13,811 nucleotides of DNA from an uncultured Collinsella sp. (GCA_934654585.1 CAKUGF010000032.1:1-13811); one strand, 5' to 3'. Positions 6,481-13,620 are shown, counted from the first letter of the stretch. Made by a program: numbers and translations. Notes: generated by a model from the sequence alone, not told the origin.

Positions 6481-6722
6481 AGGCGCACCCCCTCCGTTCT
6501 GCTCTGCTCAGCATCACATTCATATGCCTTTGAGCGTCAAAACGGCAGGTGACAAATGTCTCATATTCATATTTTTGCAGGTAAAAGCAGTGTCCCGAGA
6601 GGTCCGACCCTCACGAGCGAGGCAATCCCATCCCCTCAGCAGTTGCGGTGAAATAGTTCCTGTTTGAGAGCTTTGAGGCCCCCCTTCAGAAACTATTTCA
6701 CCGCAACTGCTGAGGGGATGGG
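6481..6722. other. Intergenic region carrying the operon promoter and a 96-bp palindrome
   Basis: The half next to 6480 (about 6500-6600) is AT-richer and should hold the minus-strand promoter of the operon, but I could not assign a convincing -35/-10 pair; TTGACG on the minus strand (about 6534-6539) lacks a proper -10 at 17 bp. GACATTTGTC (minus strand, about 6551-6560) is a small dyad that could be an operator. The other half (6627-6722) is the palindrome described separately. Confidence 0.5.
6627..6722. repeat. Perfect 32-bp inverted repeat with a 32-nt loop
   Basis: The left arm at 6627-6658 is the exact reverse complement of 6691-6722. The left arm opens CCCATCCCCTCAGCAG and ends GAAATAGTT. 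The 32-nt spacer (6659-6690) contains two TTTGAG repeats and a CTG/CAG closing pair. The element abuts the TAG stop codon of the membrane LuxR gene (6723-6725). No U-tract follows on either strand. A perfect arm this long is not expected by chance; candidates are a miniature mobile element, a REP-type hairpin or an RNA 3' end structure. Confidence 0.9.
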
Positions 6723-8267
6723 CTAGTCTTGGGGTGTCCAGGACCAGAAGAAGTTGATGAGGGCCACGCGCGAGGCGGCACCGGTCTTTTTGTTGATCGA
6801 AGCGATGTGGCGATAGAGCGTGGAGCGCGAAAGGAAGAGTGCCGCCGCCACGTCCTGCACGCTGTCGTCCGAAACGACCAGTGCCTCCAGAACATCGCGC
6901 TCGCGCTTGGTGAGCCCAAAGGCGGCAACGAAGCCATCGAGCCGATCGTCAAACGAAAGCTCCGACGCCTCCAGGGGCACCGTGTCGGCCTGGCCGGGCT
7001 CACAGCTCACGCCAAGATCGTCGGTGGCAAGCGCCAGCCCGCCGTGCGTCACCTCGCCCTCACCGTCTTGTCCAAACTGCCCCAACAGCGAAATCGCGAT
7101 GCCGACAAACAGCACGAGCACGACGCTCACCGCCGCCAGCACGTTTTGGCTCGAGATGATCGCCACCGCCGGAGCCGTCACGAGCATCGAGCAAACGTTG
7201 TTGATAACACGGCCCATGCACGGCCACAGATACGCCCAGCGGGCATACATTGAAATCGCGGCGAACTTCGCGGTGAAGAACACCACGAAAAAGCCCGTGC
7301 CCAGGTAAAAGATAATCGTGGCGGCAAGCGTGTTGCCACCATTGCCATCGGTGATAAGCACAAAGAACGAGAGCGTGGACAGCATGGCGGCGCACGTCAT
7401 GATGATATTCATATACGAACGCCCACGCAGGTCATACAGGACGCCGGCGGAAAGGGCGCTCACAACCAGCAACAAGCGCGGCCAGTCGCCCAGATCGATA
7501 GCGCCGGCGGCATGCGAGGTCGTAAGGCCGGCATTGAGGGCTGCGAACACACCGGTGAGGCAAGCGGTCGCCACCGTCAGACGCACCACGGCACCCTGAA
7601 AGGCCGCCTTTGCCTCGGGGTCATCGTGCCACCTGGCGCCACGCTCCGACGCATCGACCGATAGCCCGGCAATCTCGACCTCGAACTCGGGCGCAGACTC
7701 ATCACGCAATTTAGCGCGGCGGGCACCGTGAAGCAGCCCCACCAGCGCAATCGCACAGGCAATGAGAACAGACTGCTGGGGAATGCCCGCAGGCACCACC
7801 ATATGGTTGAGCACCTGCACCAAAATGCCCGCAGCATAAGAAACCGCCACGGCGCGCGCCAGGCAGGGCGTCTGCGCAAAACGCCGCGCCAGATTGGCAT
7901 GGGCGGTCGACCCGCAGTAGCCCAAGGCGCAGCACGCCACCAAACCGCCGGCAATCACGACCTGAAACTGCGCTGCCATAATCATCAGCAACAATGCCGA
8001 TACCAACAGCACGCCTGTAATATCGCTTGTCGCATCGATCGACTGGGAACGGCGATAGTACAGAAGTGGGCGGATGAAAAAGCCAATCACGCTCGCGCCG
8101 ACGACGATACTCTCGTAGATAACGACCTCGTTCGCCGGCACAAACTCGGCCACGCGTGCGTCAAAGAAGTACTCGCCGGCCAAAAACGTGAAAAAGAAGA
8201 GCGCTAGGCACAGAATCTCCCGTATGCCCCGGCGCAAATATGCGGTTGTGTCTCCCAGGTCCCTCAT
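6723..8267 (-). CDS. Membrane-bound LuxR-family transcriptional regulator
   Basis: A 514-residue regulator. About 12 hydrophobic segments fill residues 15-410 (for example LCLALFFFTFLAGEYFF, LLVSALLLMIMAAQF, AATIIFYLGTGFFVVFF, VLAAVSVVLVLFVGIAISLL), in an arrangement like a major-facilitator domain. A cytoplasmic linker follows, then a C-terminal LuxR/GerE helix-turn-helix of about 60 residues: LTKRERDVLEALVV..SVQDVAAALFLSRSTLYRHIASINKKTG. Such membrane-LuxR fusions are a hallmark of Coriobacteriia and are thought to sense a ligand at the membrane and control nearby genes. There is no receiver domain. The start at 8267 (MRDLGDTTAYLRRG) has GGGTGGGGG upstream; longer in-frame starts add a stretch without membrane or domain character. 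It is divergent from the operon at 8505 and upstream of the operon at 6480, so either could be its target. Confidence 0.92.
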   Translation of the reverse strand: MRDLGDTTAYLRRGIREILCLALFFFTFLAGEYFFDARVAEFVPANEVVIYESIVVGASVIGFFIRPLLYYRRSQSIDATSDITGVLLVSALLLMIMAAQFQVVIAGGLVACCALGYCGSTAHANLARRFAQTPCLARAVAVSYAAGILVQVLNHMVVPAGIPQQSVLIACAIALVGLLHGARRAKLRDESAPEFEVEIAGLSVDASERGARWHDDPEAKAAFQGAVVRLTVATACLTGVFAALNAGLTTSHAAGAIDLGDWPRLLLVVSALSAGVLYDLRGRSYMNIIMTCAAMLSTLSFFVLITDGNGGNTLAATIIFYLGTGFFVVFFTAKFAAISMYARWAYLWPCMGRVINNVCSMLVTAPAVAIISSQNVLAAVSVVLVLFVGIAISLLGQFGQDGEGEVTHGGLALATDDLGVSCEPGQADTVPLEASELSFDDRLDGFVAAFGLTKRERDVLEALVVSDDSVQDVAAALFLSRSTLYRHIASINKKTGAASRVALINFFWSWTPQD

Positions 8268-8504
8268 GGTAACCCCCACCCGCTTAGATGTCCGGAAAAC
8301 CATTTTAGTAGAGAACGAGTCGTAATTCACACGCAATGCTGAAGTACTGTCCATCCACCCCATCGCCCGCAACTTAGTTGGGGATGAAAAATGGGCCATG
8401 TGTCCCAGTTGTGGAGACTCGTTGAGCCGTCTGGGTATCGTGAAAGATCGCGCACTCCCCCATCATCAAAAGTGACACACGCTACCTGTTGATGGGAGGC
8501 AGCC
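8268..8504. promoter_or_regulatory. Divergent regulatory region between the LuxR gene and the zinc-ribbon/SPFH operon
   Basis: It must hold promoters for both directions. On the minus strand TAAAAT (8302-8307) lies 35 nt before the LuxR start. For the plus strand no clear -35/-10 pair was found. A loose dyad TTGGGGA...TCCCAGTT spans about 8378-8410. Close to the plus-strand start, CCCATCA (8459-8465) can pair with TGATGGG (8490-8496), which covers half of the Shine-Dalgarno sequence GGGAGG (8494-8499). Confidence 0.5.
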
Positions 8505-9242
8505 ATGGGCTTCTTTGACAAGATGTTCGAGAAGAAAGAATGCGCGATTTGCGGTACCGAGCTGGGACTTTTGGGAAAGACCAAGATCAACGAAGGCTAC
8601 CTATGCAAAGAGTGCGTCGGCAAGCTCTCCCCCTTCTTTGGCGGCTATCGCTCCAGCACCGCGGACGATATCCGCGAGCAGCTCGCCTATCGCGAGGCCA
8701 ATGCCGAGCGCCTGGCCTCGTTCAACCCCACGCGCACGCTCTCTGCCGGGCGCACCAATATCATGCTCGACGAGGACGCGGGCCTGCTGATCATTACCTC
8801 GCAGAGCCGCTGGCGCGATGCCAACCCCGACATTATCGAGTTCTCGCAGGTACTCGGCTGCGATATGGATATTGACGAGCATCGGACCGAGATCTATCGC
8901 GAGACCAAGGACGGCGAGCGCAAGAGCTACGACCCGCCACGCTACGACCTGGATTACGACTTTAACCTGACCATCCACGTCAACACGCCGTACTTTACCG
9001 AGATCAACCTGCGCGTGAACGACTCCACTATCGAACAGCGCGGGTCCATCGAGTACCGCGAGGCCAAGCGCCAGGCAACCGAAGTCCGCGGCGCGCTGGT
9101 GCAGCTGCGCCAGGAGACGCGCGACAGCGTTGTTGCCGCCAAGGCCCCCAAGACCGCGGTGACCTGCCCCTTCTGCGGGGCCACCACCATCCCCGATGCC
9201 AGTGGGCGCTGCGAATACTGCGGCGGCGCCATCGGCGCATAG
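8505..9242 (+). CDS. DUF4428-domain zinc-ribbon protein
   Basis: A 245-residue protein, predicted cytoplasmic. The N-terminal DUF4428 zinc-binding domain shows Cys13-x2-Cys16 (CAICG) and Cys34-x2-Cys37 (CKEC). A middle domain (about 75-190) has the family-typical sequence NPDIIEFSQVLGCDMDIDEHRTEIYR, then YDLDYDFNLTIHVNTPYFTEI, mostly strands. A helix (EYREAKRQATEVRGALVQLRQ) links to a C-terminal zinc ribbon with Cys221/Cys224 and Cys236/Cys239. The function of the family is not established. GGGAGG precedes the start at proper spacing. It leads a tight operon: the next start is 24 bp after its stop. Proteins of this class are often encoded beside YdjG- and SPFH-type genes (remembered, not searched). 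Confidence 0.9.
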   Translation: MGFFDKMFEKKECAICGTELGLLGKTKINEGYLCKECVGKLSPFFGGYRSSTADDIREQLAYREANAERLASFNPTRTLSAGRTNIMLDEDAGLLIITSQSRWRDANPDIIEFSQVLGCDMDIDEHRTEIYRETKDGERKSYDPPRYDLDYDFNLTIHVNTPYFTEINLRVNDSTIEQRGSIEYREAKRQATEVRGALVQLRQETRDSVVAAKAPKTAVTCPFCGATTIPDASGRCEYCGGAIGA

Positions 9243-9266
9243 CCCACGGCACGGAAAGGATCGACC

Positions 9267-10589
9267 ATGGCCTTCGAGAGCGTTAACTATCAGTGCCCCG
9301 CGTGTGGCGGCCCACTGCATTTTGCCAGCGCCGAGCAAAAGCTCGTCTGCGACTACTGCGACTCGCGCTTTGAAGTCGAAGAAGTCGAGGCCCTCTATCG
9401 CGAGCGCCAGGACAAGGCGGACGCCAAAGCCGATGCATCGGCCGCGGCACCCAAGCCCGCGGCCGACGCTGCGGTACAGGAGTTGGCCCAAAACGCCGGC
9501 TATATCTGCTCGTCGTGCGGCGCCGAGCTAATCTCGGACGGCACCGTCGCCGTCTCCACCTGCCCGTACTGCGGCAACCCCGCCGTGGCACCCGGTCAGC
9601 TCTCGGGCGACTTCTCACCCGACCTGGTGATCCCGTTTAAGCTCGGGCGCGACGATGTCATGAAGGCGCTGAAGGAACACTACAAGGGCAAGATCTTGCT
9701 GCCCAAGAGCTTTGTCACCGGCAACCACATCGACGAGGTCCAAGGCGTCTACGTGCCGTTTTGGCTCTACGGCGCCCATGTGGACGGCGAAGTGTACTTT
9801 GACGCCACCAACGAGACCGTGACCGAGGAATCCGACCGTACCGTCACGACCACCGACCACTACGACGCCTACCGCAAGGGCAATATCTCGTTTGAGCGCG
9901 TGCCCGTCGACGGATCGTCCAAGATGCCCGACGGTCACATGGACGCTATCGAGCCGTTTGACTACGATGCGTTGCGCCCGTTCTCGGTCGCCTACATGCC
10001 CGGCTACATCGCCAACCGCTACGATGAGGACTGCGAGACCTGCAAGGCGCGTGCCGAGCGCCGTATGGAAGAGAGCACGATCTCGGCCCTGCGCGAGACC
10101 GTCATCGACGAGTACGACGACGCCACGGTCGAAAGCAAGCAGCTCGACTACACCTGGGAAGACAGCGACTACGCACTGTTCCCCGTCTGGATGCTCTCCA
10201 CCTCGTGGAACGGCAAGAGCTACCTGTTTGCCATGAACGGCCAGACCGGCCGCATGGTCGGCGAGCTCCCCTGCTCCAAGCCCAAGCTCATCATCGCCTC
10301 GGTGCTGTTCTTTGTGATCGGATTTGTCCTCTCCCAGATTCTCTTTATGGGCGAATACGCCTTCGATCCGGATTACCTCACCTTTGATATCGAGGGCATC
10401 CTCATCAACATCATCGCGCCGCTGATCATCGTAATCATCGGAGACGTGCTACTGGTAAGCCAGCTCAAGACGGCCAACGAAGCGACCCACGCCGACGAGT
10501 ACTGCGGCGAGCTCGACCTAGTCGAGAAGCATGACACCTTCAGCCACACCGAGACCACCGTCGTCATGAAGGACGACAAGGACGACTAA
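9267..10589 (+). CDS. YdjG-like membrane protein with TFIIB-type zinc ribbons
   Basis: A 440-residue protein. Two N-terminal zinc ribbons are visible: Cys10/Cys13 with Cys28/Cys31 (CPACG, CDYC) and Cys81/Cys84 with Cys99/Cys102 (CSSCG, CPYCG), separated by an Ala/Asp/Lys linker. A central domain begins at PDLVIPFKLGRDDVMKAL, includes VYVPFWLYGAHVDG, and carries another pair, Cys256/Cys259 (CETC), in a charged helix. Two membrane segments lie at about 341-362 and 378-399, and the tail is acidic and cytoplasmic. This is the architecture of B. subtilis YdjG, which with YdjH and YdjI recruits PspA to the membrane; automatic pipelines often mislabel such proteins as replication factor Y-like. GGAAAGGA (9253-9260) is the ribosome binding site. 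It sits between the DUF4428 and SPFH genes, supporting the module. Confidence 0.9.
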   Translation: MAFESVNYQCPACGGPLHFASAEQKLVCDYCDSRFEVEEVEALYRERQDKADAKADASAAAPKPAADAAVQELAQNAGYICSSCGAELISDGTVAVSTCPYCGNPAVAPGQLSGDFSPDLVIPFKLGRDDVMKALKEHYKGKILLPKSFVTGNHIDEVQGVYVPFWLYGAHVDGEVYFDATNETVTEESDRTVTTTDHYDAYRKGNISFERVPVDGSSKMPDGHMDAIEPFDYDALRPFSVAYMPGYIANRYDEDCETCKARAERRMEESTISALRETVIDEYDDATVESKQLDYTWEDSDYALFPVWMLSTSWNGKSYLFAMNGQTGRMVGELPCSKPKLIIASVLFFVIGFVLSQILFMGEYAFDPDYLTFDIEGILINIIAPLIIVIIGDVLLVSQLKTANEATHADEYCGELDLVEKHDTFSHTETTVVMKDDKDD

Positions 10590-10637
10590 CCATCCCGACC
10601 AACACCACCCGGTCTTTGACGAGAAAGGAAGATCACC

Positions 10638-11879
10638 ATGGGACTCTTGAAAGCTGGATTGGGAGCCGCCGGCGGCGTCATGGCCGACCAGTGGAAGGAA
10701 TTTATCTATTGCGAATCGATGCCTGCTGACGTCTTGGCCTGCAAGGGCGTCAAACGCACCGGTGGCCGCAGCTCCAACACGCGCGGCGAGGACAACGTCA
10801 TCTCCAACGGCTCCGTCATCGCCGTCAACGACGGCCAGGGCATGCTCGTGGTGCAAAACGGCAAGATTATCGAAGTCGCGCTGGAGCCCGGCGAGTTCGT
10901 CTTCGATACCGGCAGCGAGCCGAGCGTCTTTAGCGGCAACCTGGGCGACTCCATCAAGGAGACCTTCGCCAATATCGGCAGCCGCTTCACCTTCGGCGGC
11001 GACGCGGGCAAGGACCAACGCGTCTACTTTATCAACACCAAGGAGATCATCGGCAACAAGTACGGCACCGCCTCGCCCGTGCCCTTCCGCGTGGTCGACA
11101 ACAATATCGGCCTGGACGTCGACATCTCCGTGCGCTGCAACGGCGAGTATTCGTACCGCATCACCAACCCGCTGCTGTTCTATACCAACGTGTGCGGCAA
11201 CGTGACCGACAGCTACACGCGCGACAAGATCGACAGCCAGCTTAAGTCCGAGCTGCTCACCGCCCTGCAGCCCGCCTTTGCCAAGATCTCGGAGATGGGC
11301 ATCCGCTACAGCGCCATCCCCGGCCACACCACCGAGCTCGCCCGCGCGCTCAACGAGGTTCTCTCCGCCGACTGGCGCGACCTGCGCGGCGTCGAGATCG
11401 TGAGCTTTGGCGTCAACTCCATCGCCGCTTCGCAAGAAGACGAGCAGATGATCAAGGACCTGCAGAAGGCCGCGGTCATGCGCGATCCCACCATGGCAGC
11501 CGCCAACATCGCCAGCGCCCAGAGCGACGCGATGCGCGCGGCGGCGGCCAACCCCAACGGCGCGATGGCCGGCTTTATGGGCATGGGCATGGCAGGCGGC
11601 ATGGGTGGCATGAACGCCAGCCAGCTGTTCGCCGCCGGCCAGGCGCAGCAGCAGGCCGCCCCGCAACCGGCACCTGCTCCCGCCCCCGCACCGGCCCCCG
11701 CCGCCGCGCCCGCGGCCGGCACGTGGACCTGCAGCTGCGGCGCCACCAACACCGGCAAGTTCTGCCCCGAGTGCGGCAGCCCCGCGCCCGCCCCGGCACC
11801 GGCCAAGTGGTTCTGCCCCAACTGCGGTAGCGAAAACGGCGGCAAGTTCTGCAGCAACTGCGGAACGCCCAGGCCCTAA
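10638..11879 (+). CDS. YdjI-like SPFH-domain protein with C-terminal zinc ribbons
   Basis: A 413-residue protein. The N-terminus MGLLKAGLGAAGGVMADQWK with FIYCE is characteristic of the YdjI / virion-core-like SPFH family. The SPFH domain covers about residues 20-290 (GSVIAVNDGQGMLVVQNGKI, then FNIxxRVYFINTKEI-like strands, then the helix-strand RALNEVLSADWRDLRGVEIVSFGV). A Met/Gly-rich hydrophobic stretch (about 310-330) and a Pro-Ala linker (about 340-360) lead to two zinc ribbons: Cys365-x-Cys367 with Cys376/Cys379, and Cys393/Cys396 with Cys405/Cys408. The first pair is CxC, as in relatives. No membrane segment is predicted, so it probably associates with the membrane through SPFH oligomers and the YdjG-like partner. 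AAAGGAAG precedes the start. It is the last gene of the operon, 48 bp after the YdjG-like gene. Confidence 0.93.
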   Translation: MGLLKAGLGAAGGVMADQWKEFIYCESMPADVLACKGVKRTGGRSSNTRGEDNVISNGSVIAVNDGQGMLVVQNGKIIEVALEPGEFVFDTGSEPSVFSGNLGDSIKETFANIGSRFTFGGDAGKDQRVYFINTKEIIGNKYGTASPVPFRVVDNNIGLDVDISVRCNGEYSYRITNPLLFYTNVCGNVTDSYTRDKIDSQLKSELLTALQPAFAKISEMGIRYSAIPGHTTELARALNEVLSADWRDLRGVEIVSFGVNSIAASQEDEQMIKDLQKAAVMRDPTMAAANIASAQSDAMRAAAANPNGAMAGFMGMGMAGGMGGMNASQLFAAGQAQQQAAPQPAPAPAPAPAPAAAPAAGTWTCSCGATNTGKFCPECGSPAPAPAPAKWFCPNCGSENGGKFCSNCGTPRP

Positions 11880-11898
11880 CCCCTTTATCTGGTAATTG

Positions 11899-11930
11899 GC
11901 GGGGGATCCGCCACCCCCGCATTTGCTTCT
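11899..11930 (+). terminator. Hairpin after the SPFH gene, moderate terminator
   Basis: GCGGGGG (11899-11905) pairs with CCCCCGC (11914-11920) around an 8-nt loop, followed by the moderately T-rich ATTTGCTTCT. It begins 20 bp after the SPFH stop. The weak T-tract suggests partial termination with read-through to the lipoprotein gene. Confidence 0.5.
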
Positions 11931-11959
11931 ATGGGTTTTCACACAAGAAGGAGGACACC

Positions 11960-12802
11960 ATGAAGACAACGTTCAAAAAGTCCGTACTCGCATTCCTGAC
12001 ATGCGTCCTAGCGCTCGCCTTTGCCCTGACGGGCTGCAGCGGCGGCGGCAAGGACCCCAAGGCCAACTTCGTCGGCAGCTGGGAGCTCTCGGGTGGAACC
12101 CTGGAGGGCGAAGAGCTGACCGATGAGTACATGGATATGCTCGAGGATTGGGGTGTCCACTGCGTCCTGGTTCTCGATGAAGACGGCACAGGCGCTCTCG
12201 ACCTGTTCCTTGAGGTTGTCGACCTTAAATGGGAGGCAAAGGACGCCACCACCGTAACGATCACCGCCGAAGACGAGTCGCACGACATGAAGCTCAAGGA
12301 CGGCAAACTCATCCTCGAAGAGGACGACGGCAATCTTGTCTTTACCAAGTCCGACAAGGATCTGTCCGGCACGGTGAAGAAGGATCGCGAGGCCGCCGAA
12401 AAGGAAGAGGAAATCGATGAGGCCGTCGATGACGACGACGTCCAGAGTGTCGAAATCTCCCCTGCCGTCACCGTCGCCGATGACGACCTGTGCACCATCA
12501 CCGTCACCGAGAAGTTCAAGGACGACTGGGGCGACATCGGCTTTGTCGTCAACATCACCAACAAGAGCGACAAGGACCTGACCTTCTACGCTCCCAGCGG
12601 TAAGACCAACGTCAACGGCACCATGAAGGAACCCTGGTTCTCGGCTCACCTGATGCCCGGCACCAACGCCACCGAGGAATTCACGTTCTCGAGCGGCGAG
12701 CTCGATAGCCTCGACGACCTGGTCAACACGACCATCGGCATCGATGCCTATCTGACCGATTCCTACGAGGACGTCGCCTCCTACAGCGCAACCATCGCGT
12801 AA
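11960..12802 (+). CDS. Two-domain lipoprotein
   Basis: A 280-residue predicted lipoprotein. MKTTFKKSVLAFL and a hydrophobic core end in the lipobox ALTGC with Cys26. The first domain (about 37-120) starts FVGSWELSGG and continues VLVLDEDGTGALDLF and MKLKDGKLILEEDDGNLVFTK: short amphipathic strands like the lipocalin-like domains of Gram-positive lipoproteins. A highly charged helix (KKDREAAEKEEEIDEAVDDDD, about 128-148) separates it from a second domain (about 155-280) of immunoglobulin-like strand pattern (CTITVTEKFKDDWGDIGFVVNITNKSDKDLTFY), reminiscent of DUF4352/FxLYD-type extracellular domains. The role is unknown. AAGGAGG (11948-11954) is an optimal ribosome binding site. It lies 80 bp after the SPFH gene across a weak terminator, so it may be partly co-expressed. 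Confidence 0.88.
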   Translation: MKTTFKKSVLAFLTCVLALAFALTGCSGGGKDPKANFVGSWELSGGTLEGEELTDEYMDMLEDWGVHCVLVLDEDGTGALDLFLEVVDLKWEAKDATTVTITAEDESHDMKLKDGKLILEEDDGNLVFTKSDKDLSGTVKKDREAAEKEEEIDEAVDDDDVQSVEISPAVTVADDDLCTITVTEKFKDDWGDIGFVVNITNKSDKDLTFYAPSGKTNVNGTMKEPWFSAHLMPGTNATEEFTFSSGELDSLDDLVNTTIGIDAYLTDSYEDVASYSATIA

Positions 12803-12852
12803 CGGCAGACATCGACAGCCGCGGATTGGCGGACACATCCGCGCACAAGTCA

Positions 12853-12887
12853 GACGGGGCCGCAGGAAAACATCCTGCGACCCCGTC
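12853..12887. repeat. 15-bp hairpin downstream of the lipoprotein gene
   Basis: GACGGGGCCGCAGGA (12853-12867) pairs with 12873-12887 around AAACA. One position is C/A in a plus-strand transcript but G-U in a minus-strand transcript. No U-tract follows on plus, only GCTTTG. It may back up the stronger terminator at 12919 or act on minus-strand read-through. Confidence 0.6.
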
Positions 12888-12918
12888 GCTTTGCGTCAAC
12901 AGTACCGCCCGCACAAAC

Positions 12919-12968
12919 AGGCCGCCCGCCGTTTTCGAATGCGAAACGGCGGGCGGCCTAGCTTTTTT
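12919..12968 (+). terminator. Strong intrinsic terminator between convergent genes
   Basis: AGGCCGCCCGCCG (12919-12931) pairs with its exact complement at 12947-12959; the stem continues with TTT/AAA and CG pairs toward a small loop. TTTTTT follows at 12963-12968. It ends the plus-strand lipoprotein transcript. On the minus strand only a short U stretch follows, so it may stop the response-regulator transcript less efficiently. Confidence 0.92.
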
Positions 12969-12996
12969 GGCGTCAAAGTACGGGCGAGTGCGCCGA

Positions 12997-13620
12997 TTAC
13001 GGGCGTTCCATATTAGGGACGATGCTGCCCTCGGTCACCGCGTGCACGGCCAGGCGCATGATGTTGTCGTAGCCAGTCTTGCTCAGGATCTCGGATATGC
13101 GGCGCTTGATGGTACCTTCGCTCATAAACAGCTCGGCCGCGATCTCGCGACGGCTCTTGCCTTCGCAGGCCAGACGCAGGATTGAAAGCTCAACGTCGTC
13201 GAGAGCCGCCGTGCCCGAAAAGATACTCTCGGGCGGCTTGGGAAACGTGCAGTAACCCGCCAGCGTGGAGCGCATCACGGCAAACAGCTCGTCGATGCCG
13301 ACATTTTTGTACACAAAGCTATCGACGCCGGCCTCGCGCGCCTGGTCGACAAAGGTAATCTCGGGCATGCCCGTCATGATAATGACGCGGCACTCGGGCA
13401 GCTGCTCCTTGATGCGCGCTGCCGCCACGATGCCGTTGGAATCGTGCTCGGTGCACACGTCCATCAATATCATGTCCGGACGCTCCTTGAGCACAACGTC
13501 GAGGGCGTCGGACGCATCGGCAATCGCGGCGACAACGGTCATATCGGGCTGGTCGCCAACGGAGCGCGCAAGGCTCTCGCGCAAGATGGCCTGATCTTCG
13601 ACTATAAGGACGCGAATCAT
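12997..13620 (-). CDS. NarL/FixJ-family response regulator
   Basis: A 207-residue regulator. The receiver domain (about 1-120) has the acidic pair Glu8-Asp9, the phosphorylated Asp54 (MILMDV), Thr83 (IIMTG) and Lys105 (VYKN). A short linker leads to a LuxR-type helix-turn-helix (about 140-200): LDDVELSILRLACEGKSRREIAAELFMSEGTIKRRISEILSKTG. It is phosphorylated by a histidine kinase, almost surely the one whose gene overlaps its start by 4 bp (ATGA junction at 13617-13620). Its targets cannot be deduced from the sequence. The start at 13620 is the first Met of the receiver domain and matches the overlap. It converges on the lipoprotein gene across the terminator at 12919. Confidence 0.95.
   Translation of the reverse strand: MIRVLIVEDQAILRESLARSVGDQPDMTVVAAIADASDALDVVLKERPDMILMDVCTEHDSNGIVAAARIKEQLPECRVIIMTGMPEITFVDQAREAGVDSFVYKNVGIDELFAVMRSTLAGYCTFPKPPESIFSGTAALDDVELSILRLACEGKSRREIAAELFMSEGTIKRRISEILSKTGYDNIMRLAVHAVTEGSIVPNMERP

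Noticed and set aside
8601..9491. Minus-strand frame of 296 codons opposite the DUF4428 gene and the next start
   Set aside because: Antisense shadow of two genes with clear Cys motifs and ribosome binding sites.
11640..11810. Pro-Ala coding repeats in the SPFH gene as a DNA repeat array or CRISPR-like structure
   Set aside because: They are in-frame GCN/CCN codons of a flexible linker, with no fixed repeat and spacer lengths.
10518..11969. Long minus-strand frame of 483 codons opposite the SPFH gene
   Set aside because: It mirrors the codon bias of the SPFH gene, crosses the Ala-Pro linker as Gly/Arg repeats, and has no ribosome binding site or recognisable domain.
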